DNA from: Anseranas semipalmata
Taxonomy: Eukaryota; Chordata; Aves; Anseriformes; Anseranatidae
Assembly: GCA_013399115.1 (NCBI GenBank)
Contig: VXAA01000967.1
Span: forward strand, 243,611 to 307,610
Length of the DNA: 64,000 nucleotides
Direction: 5' to 3'
Both the position numbers and the translations under genes were made by a program. Shown here piece by piece: positions 58,775-64,000 of the stretch (positions are counted from its first letter, which is position 1; each line of letters starts with the position of its first letter). Under the pieces are notes generated by a model. It made no database searches. It had not been told where the DNA came from and saw only the letters and a list, made by a program, of their open reading frames with translations.

Positions 58775-58925
58775 ACCTGTGCACACTGCCCTGCTGCGCT
58801 GCCCTGCCTGCCTGTCCGTGCTGCACACCTTCGGCTGTGTGGCTGCAGGGGACGAGGGCACGTCGGGCGGGCTGGCCGCCTGTTGCGCAGCGCCCGGCTG
58901 GCACCGAACGGGCAGGGGTAAGAAG
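58775..58925. other. CpG-rich islet
   Basis: GC-rich block with CpGs. The 189-codon plus frame (58536-59105) spans it and both flanks but has no recognisable domain. A (TCTCA)3 run lies at about 58962-58977. Confidence 0.45.
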
Positions 58926-58979
58926 CACTCCGGAGGCAGTGGGAAGACAGCGTGCCTTCTCATCTCATCTCATCTTGTT

Positions 58980-59152
58980 TGTGAGCCCCTGCTTGAAAAG
59001 TTTTGGGCTAATGGTGGACCAAGAGCACAGCCACATGGAAGCGAGAAGTTCATACAGCTTTTTTTCATAGCGGTACTTAGACCGGCTGCAGAGCAGTTAC
59101 CATAGCTCCACTGACCAAGAGGGGCCAACTGCCCACAGTTTGGGAACTGCTG
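58980..59152 (-). mobile_element. Possible degenerate hAT-like transposon end
   Basis: Read on the minus strand from 59152, the sequence begins CAGCAGTTCCCAAACTGTGG and continues with GGCCCCTCTTGGTCAGTGG. This resembles the terminal inverted repeat and first bases of hAT-Charlie-type DNA transposons (CAGNGGTTCCCAAACTGTGG). The inner part, with a CCCAAAACTTTT-like piece near 59000, fits loosely. The opposite terminal repeat and an 8-bp target duplication were not found, so the call is tentative. Confidence 0.3.
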
Positions 59153-60419
59153 TTTTAACAAATGATTTAATCCATGAAGTAGTAGGTTACTATTTCCTAA
59201 ACGTTAGTTGTTGTTAAGAAGCATAGCAAGATACTAGAAACATTTCCTTTGTAGGAAACATCTTCCAGGGCCATACATTCTTGGTTTCAATGATTTCCTC
59301 TGGCAGTGAGATTCTGAATTACGTGCTGATGTAAAAGTGTTTCCTTTAAGAAATTCTGAGTAGGCCACGTTTTTATTTTCTGAAGAACTCGCTGGCTCTG
59401 TGATTTCAAGTCTGCTTCACCTCACAGCATTTTTTTTTTTTTTTAAAGCAACCCCTCCTAGGAGCTGAAATACATACTGTGGTCTTTCATGTCTCTTTCT
59501 CTTCTGTGCTTACGAATATCAAATTCAGTTAACACTTCGTATTTGTCCATATACCATTACTGACAATACTTAAGTGTCTTACGTAGAGTAGGATAGTTCT
59601 AGTTTGAGGAGTAAATATATTGAATGTAGACTGCAAATTTTCATGCTAAAATAGATGTTGCTCTTATTAACGTAAACTTATATCGCCATGTATGGAAGTG
59701 ATTCTGTTGAATGGTTACTATACTTGATCAGTTATCACCCAGATGCTTTGCATTTAGAGTGATGATTTGCCTAATTCAAGGACCTCTAAAGTTAAAGGTA
59801 ATTGAAGTGTATTTTTCAAAGGGTAGATGAAGGACAGAAGCTGGTGATATGCCGTCTACCTTTTGGAGAGTAGCCAAGCATAATATTTAGAACATCTTTT
59901 TCTCCCAGGGACCATCCAATTACTACATCGGTTACTACATGGGTAAGATCAAGCAGCGTTTTTCCAGATTAGCAGTAGATACAAGGAACTAAATAAAATC
60001 AACAATGAATTTAAACTAAATGCAAGGTGAGACAACAGAAATGAGGAATGAGCAAAGATCTGAATATTCCATCTGGCCGTTCACAATCCAGAAGGGAATG
60101 CAGCTCTGTCAGAAGAGGGTCAGGGTAAAACAGCTTGACTCCCTGCAATCAAATCAAGTGCAGCGCAGCACGGTTGTTGCTGATCAAATACACATTTCTA
60201 GGGAAACCATCTGCAATGCGATTTGAGTCTTTCCTGACCAGAATATGTTTATGTGAATGCACTAGCATGTTGCAGTAAATGAGTTTCTGTGCTATTGTTG
60301 ACAACTTAAGTGCTTCTTTTCATAAAATCAGAAAGTAATCATAGCGCTGCCCATGTAGAAAATGGGAATATTCAGGGAAAGTTGAGTCGTCTTTGAGCCG
60401 TCTGTTTAGAAGGGCTGGA
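59153..60419. other. Unique AT-rich DNA
   Basis: Contains a T15 run at 59430-59444 and an AT-rich block at 59500-59760. No exon, RNA gene or repeat family is recognised. A let-7-like 9-mer near 59180 lacks the family seed and a hairpin. Confidence 0.45.
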
Positions 60420-60600
60420 AGCGACATGCCGCCCGGCCGCAATTGCAGCCGCCCCGGAGCGGCAGGCGTGGCAGCGCTCGGAGGTGCCGCCCGCTCGGCC
60501 TCTCCCGGCAGTACCTCGCAAACCTGCGAAGCGCGGCCGTTCCCGCGCCGCCCTCGGCGTTTGCAGATACCAGCGAGCGTCGGAGGGCATCTTCGCAGTT
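60420..60600. other. CpG-rich islet
   Basis: Sharply bounded GC-rich block of about 180 bp with very dense CpGs (GCCGCCCCGG-type text). Open frames on both strands (112 and 139 codons on minus) are compositional. Confidence 0.55.
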
Positions 60601-61424
60601 CTGAATTGAACAGCTGCAGGGTTATTAGAAGATTCATAAAACCTACAAAAGACCTCATGAATTTCTAAAGACTGGGAAATGTAGAGTGTGCAGAATAACA
60701 TCTGCTCATGTTTCCTAAGCTCTATTGTTGCATCTGCCCTGACAAAGAATCCCAAAGAATGCGCGGTTTGTATGTTTTCTAAACACTTCATGAGACATCA
60801 TTTCCAACAGCTCATTTGAATATCCAGGAATATCCTTTCACACAAATTCCCTCTGCAATCAAACAGGAATTAAGAGGAAAATCTGTTCTTGTTTTAATAT
60901 TTGAAGAAGAAATCTGCTGAAAATCAAGCAATTACAGTTGCCGGAGGCATTGATGAAAATGATTGGAAGCCAAAAGATTAGTCCCTTTCTGTGATTTTCC
61001 TTTGCTTTTTCTGTGTTTGCTCCCAATAGTGACTGGCGGAGGGAGCATACACTAAACACCTTACGGGGATTCAACAGTGCTAAGATATTTGAATTATGTT
61101 AACAAGAGCCTTAGTAAAGAGATTACAGGAAAACCATCACCTTCTTCTTTCTTCTTCAGAGCACTCCAAACAGTCACAGAGACGACAGCAGTGAAGTACA
61201 AGTGCGGTTAACTCCCCGTTACTGACTTAGCTTCTGGATGGGCTTCAGTTCGTTGTCCCTCTCCAAACGTTACTGTATAAGACGGAGGATTTTCTTTGGA
61301 GGAGATTGAACGTGGGAGCGCTGCAGGAGGAGCTTTATAAAATCACTGAGCTATGTGGGGATCGCGTAGTTAGATAAAAGTACCATCGCAGCCACAAGAT
61401 CACGCTGCAGCACGTCTGTGTGAA
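60601..61424. other. Unique AT-leaning DNA
   Basis: A pyrimidine-rich tract ending in CAG near 61160 is acceptor-like; nothing else recognised. Confidence 0.4.
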
Positions 61425-61665
61425 CGGGGCGCCAACTGACACAGCCGAGGGGCGTTCTCAGCCGCCTGCGCTGCGTGCTGGGGCTCCGTGCCGCTGCTCT
61501 GCCGCCCGCGCTTCGCTCTGGCTAGCATGTTGCGCGGCGCCGTGCCGCTGCTGGCTGGGTGCCGCCACTGGCTGGGCATCGCCGCGTTTCCCCGTCGCAC
61601 CCAGCTCCCCGCAGGATTGGCACGGTGAAGCTGCAGCGGCTGCAGGTGGACTCAGGCCCTCGGCA
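61425..61665. other. CpG-rich islet
   Basis: GC-rich block of about 240 bp with CpGs throughout and GCTGCTGGCTGGGTGCCGCC-type text. No coding evidence. Confidence 0.5.
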
Positions 61666-64000
61666 TGCTTTTGTTGCGTTCCGTTTTCCTTCTCCGTGCC
61701 ATCGCCAAGGCTAATGAGCACACGAAGGCTTCGTTTAATGTTATACTCACGTGACCGTAAGATTTGAGATGTTCAAAAGAGACAATGTTAAAAAAAACTG
61801 TAAACGCTTGTAGTTTTCTGTCTAAATTTTCCCTCGCTATTGCCTTGTGAGTATTGGGGTGTGCTTGCCACGGTACTAGGAGTTCCCTCTTCTTTTCTAA
61901 TAGCTTGGTGACCTTTTCTCCTCTGTGCGTCTCTCTCTTCTTCAGCCTCAAGCCAGTGCTTTTTAAAATAAATTCCACTTTTCTGATGTAAGCCATGCTG
62001 CTTACAAAGGCGGCAGTGATGGAAGTGGGTTTCAGGGACACTCCTGCAAGAAAGCGGCTCCGCAGATGCGAGTGGTGGGTGCTCCCTCGCATCTGCACCT
62101 CGAGCCTCCTCAAGGGCCCTATGACAAATACGACATGCTGCCTGCTCCCTTACATGGCTTGCCATAAAAGGGAAATAGTAATTTGTGTCTTCATGCTAAG
62201 TCTGAAGTTTGAGGCTCTTGTTGGAACTCTGGTGTTGGAGATTGGGATGTAAGGAAGTCAGCTTGTACTGAGCAGCTGCAGCGTTAGTGAGTACTCGCTG
62301 CTCTGGTGCGCGGTGATGCTGCTCCTCAGCTGGAGCTCGCCCACTTGCCGGTACTGCCAGGGCTTTGTGAAAGCCACCAGGAGTTCTCCTTCAAGGCTGA
62401 CGCCGGAGCGGTGCAGCCATCCCTGCAGCGCTGCGCTGGGATGCAGCGAGTAGGGCAAAATTCCAAACCTCGTGGTAAACAGGGCGGCAATGCTAATAGA
62501 ATCCAGATTAATAATATTATTTTAATGTTCTTTTTGAATGTGCATAAATATTATTTCAGTATCGTCTGTAAGTTATGCAACAGGCTTTTTCGTCACTTTG
62601 AATAATTGGTAATTGAAAAATTTTCCCCATCTGTTTATAATAAAATGCATCTGTTCAACATCTGCTAGAAAAAAAGGTCTTTGGTGGAGGAGAATCTGTG
62701 GGTTAGGGAAAGTGGTCGCTGTTCAGAGGCCAGAATCATCTGGTGAACCTGCATAATCTGCACTTTCAGATTCTGAAAGAGCACGCTTCCAGACAGAGGC
62801 GGTTTGCTGGGGAGCGGGGGGAGCTGAGCTGTTCACCTCAGCCTTGGCACGGAGAATCCTCTTTTCCAGCCACTGTCTAACTCCTAAATTTATTTTATTA
62901 TTGTGGCAACATTAATGAGAATCACACATTCATCCTAGGGTCACACCACTTTAAATATTGGCCTATATTTTCAAAAACATCTATTGGCTATTATACGTTA
63001 GGTCAGGCCCTCTTAACATCCGTGCTTTGGGCCTTAATGGAAGCCTTTACAGACAGTGGTCCCTTTGAAAGGTAGGCATCCTCATCTTTATTCATTCATT
63101 TTCTCTTTCTGCTTGAAGAGGCTTCATCTACCTCAGAATTTTATAGCACTGTAAATAGCACGTCATTATAATCTACTGTCCGCTTTGTTCTCTTTGACTT
63201 TTTTACCACTTTCTGAAGCACTAGAAGAATTATGCAGTTAAGTTCCCTGATTCTAAACGAAAGCTTTTTTGCTACTGATGTAATTCCAGCCTGTAGCAGG
63301 GAAGCAGAGAGAGCACAGCTCTGTTAAAATGTCAGTGTCCTTATCGTGTTTCAGCTGGGACATTCTGCAGTAAATAGCTATGATGTATACATGAAACACA
63401 TTTTGCAAGAAAGACAAGAGAGATCTGGACTAAATTCCTGGGCTTTGTAAAGAAAAGAATAAGTGGAAAAAAAAAAAGTCTGTTGCTATTTTTAGTATTT
63501 TCCAGAGTCTTTTAACATAAAGGAAGTATAAATCACAATTTGGTATGTTCTTTGGTAGGCACCTGTATGTACCTGTCAGGTAGTCTGCACGTACTGTCTG
63601 CCAAGGAAGCCTTGGAAGGCAGAAGGCTAAACTCTCGCGCAGTGCTTGCGTTCCTCCAGATCGAGTGCAAGACAAAGTGGTAATCTCGCCTTTATTTCCT
63701 GACGTCATTACGCACAAATTAACACATGAAGCTTTTCTGAGCAGAGTTGGCTTTGTTAGCAGGTAGCAGGAGCACAATGGTAAACAGCCTGGAGTAAGTA
63801 ACTGCGATGTAATAATCCTTTGTTTTGGTTTCAGAGCAGTAGCTCTCTGAAGTGCTTCCTTTCAGTGACAGTAAAGCATGAAAACTCAACTTCTGTTGGT
63901 TGCAAAGCTGATGCTATTCTTAAACGGGTGCTCCATAAAGCAATGGGAGCTCTTGTAAGGCAGCAGAGGTTGGCAGTGTTTAAACACAGGCTTCCGAACA
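61666..64000. other. Unique DNA to the window end
   Basis: AT-leaning with a modest GC rise at 62280-62450. Minus frames of 153 (62113-61652) and 125 codons (62165-61788) overlap in different registers and match no family. An A11 run lies near 63467-63477. No repeat family or RNA gene is recognised. Confidence 0.45.

Noticed and set aside
58536..59105. 189-codon plus-strand frame
   Set aside because: Crosses AT-rich DNA, a GC islet and a possible transposon relic; no motif, and not longer than chance allows in 64 kb.
59174..59195. let-7-like text GTAGTAGGTT
   Set aside because: The seed is GAAGTAG instead of GAGGTAG, and no complementary arm for a precursor hairpin is nearby.
1..64000. CRISPR arrays, operons, phage or bacterial elements
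   Set aside because: No regularly spaced repeats, no ribosome-binding-site/ORF packing; CR1 elements and composition show a vertebrate nuclear genome.

Overview
The window looks like avian nuclear DNA, with a galliform such as chicken or a close relative as the best guess. The main evidence is four pieces of CR1, the LINE family that dominates bird genomes: a 3' end with an intact C-terminal ORF2 frame at about 203-540 (minus), a second nearly identical 3' end at about 23224-23340 (plus), a worn 3' tail at about 47318-47392 (plus) and an internal ORF2 fragment at about 30780-31345 (plus). Alu/B1-type SINEs, dense LTR elements and bacterial-style gene packing are all absent. Long single-base A/T runs, one (TG)n/(TA)n compound microsatellite and a single unresolved base (position 19080) also fit a vertebrate assembly.

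I found no protein-coding gene that I can name, and no tRNA, rRNA, snRNA, snoRNA or known miRNA. The open frames are short, or lie in GC-rich DNA where stops are rare, or belong to CR1. The window is therefore most simply intergenic or deep intronic DNA. Three stretches have exon-like features and are flagged at low confidence: 30002-30308 (+), 43283-43661 (+) and 44766-45206 (-). The last two are convergent and each ends near a poly(A)-signal hexamer.

Layout: 0-20 kb is AT-leaning unique DNA carrying one CR1, several A/T runs, a G-rich G4-type block at 4.25-4.39 kb and scattered CpG-rich islets. 20-30 kb alternates GC islets with AT-rich blocks that resemble conserved non-coding elements; these hold homeodomain-type TAATTA cores and a cluster of three perfect POU octamers at 26.94-27.08 kb. 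30-35 kb holds the CR1 ORF2 relic and the strongest CpG island (34.11-34.80 kb). 35-48 kb is mostly quiet AT-leaning DNA with one ancient amniote repeat, a palindromic octamer site and the two convergent exon-like frames. 48-64 kb again mixes GC islets with AT-rich DNA and holds one degenerate hAT-like transposon end.

The most striking large-scale property is the archipelago of roughly thirty CpG-rich islets of about 100-700 bp set in DNA of much lower GC, including four NotI sites. No set of genes works together here; any function would be regulatory or non-coding. All calls come from reading alone; no database search was run.
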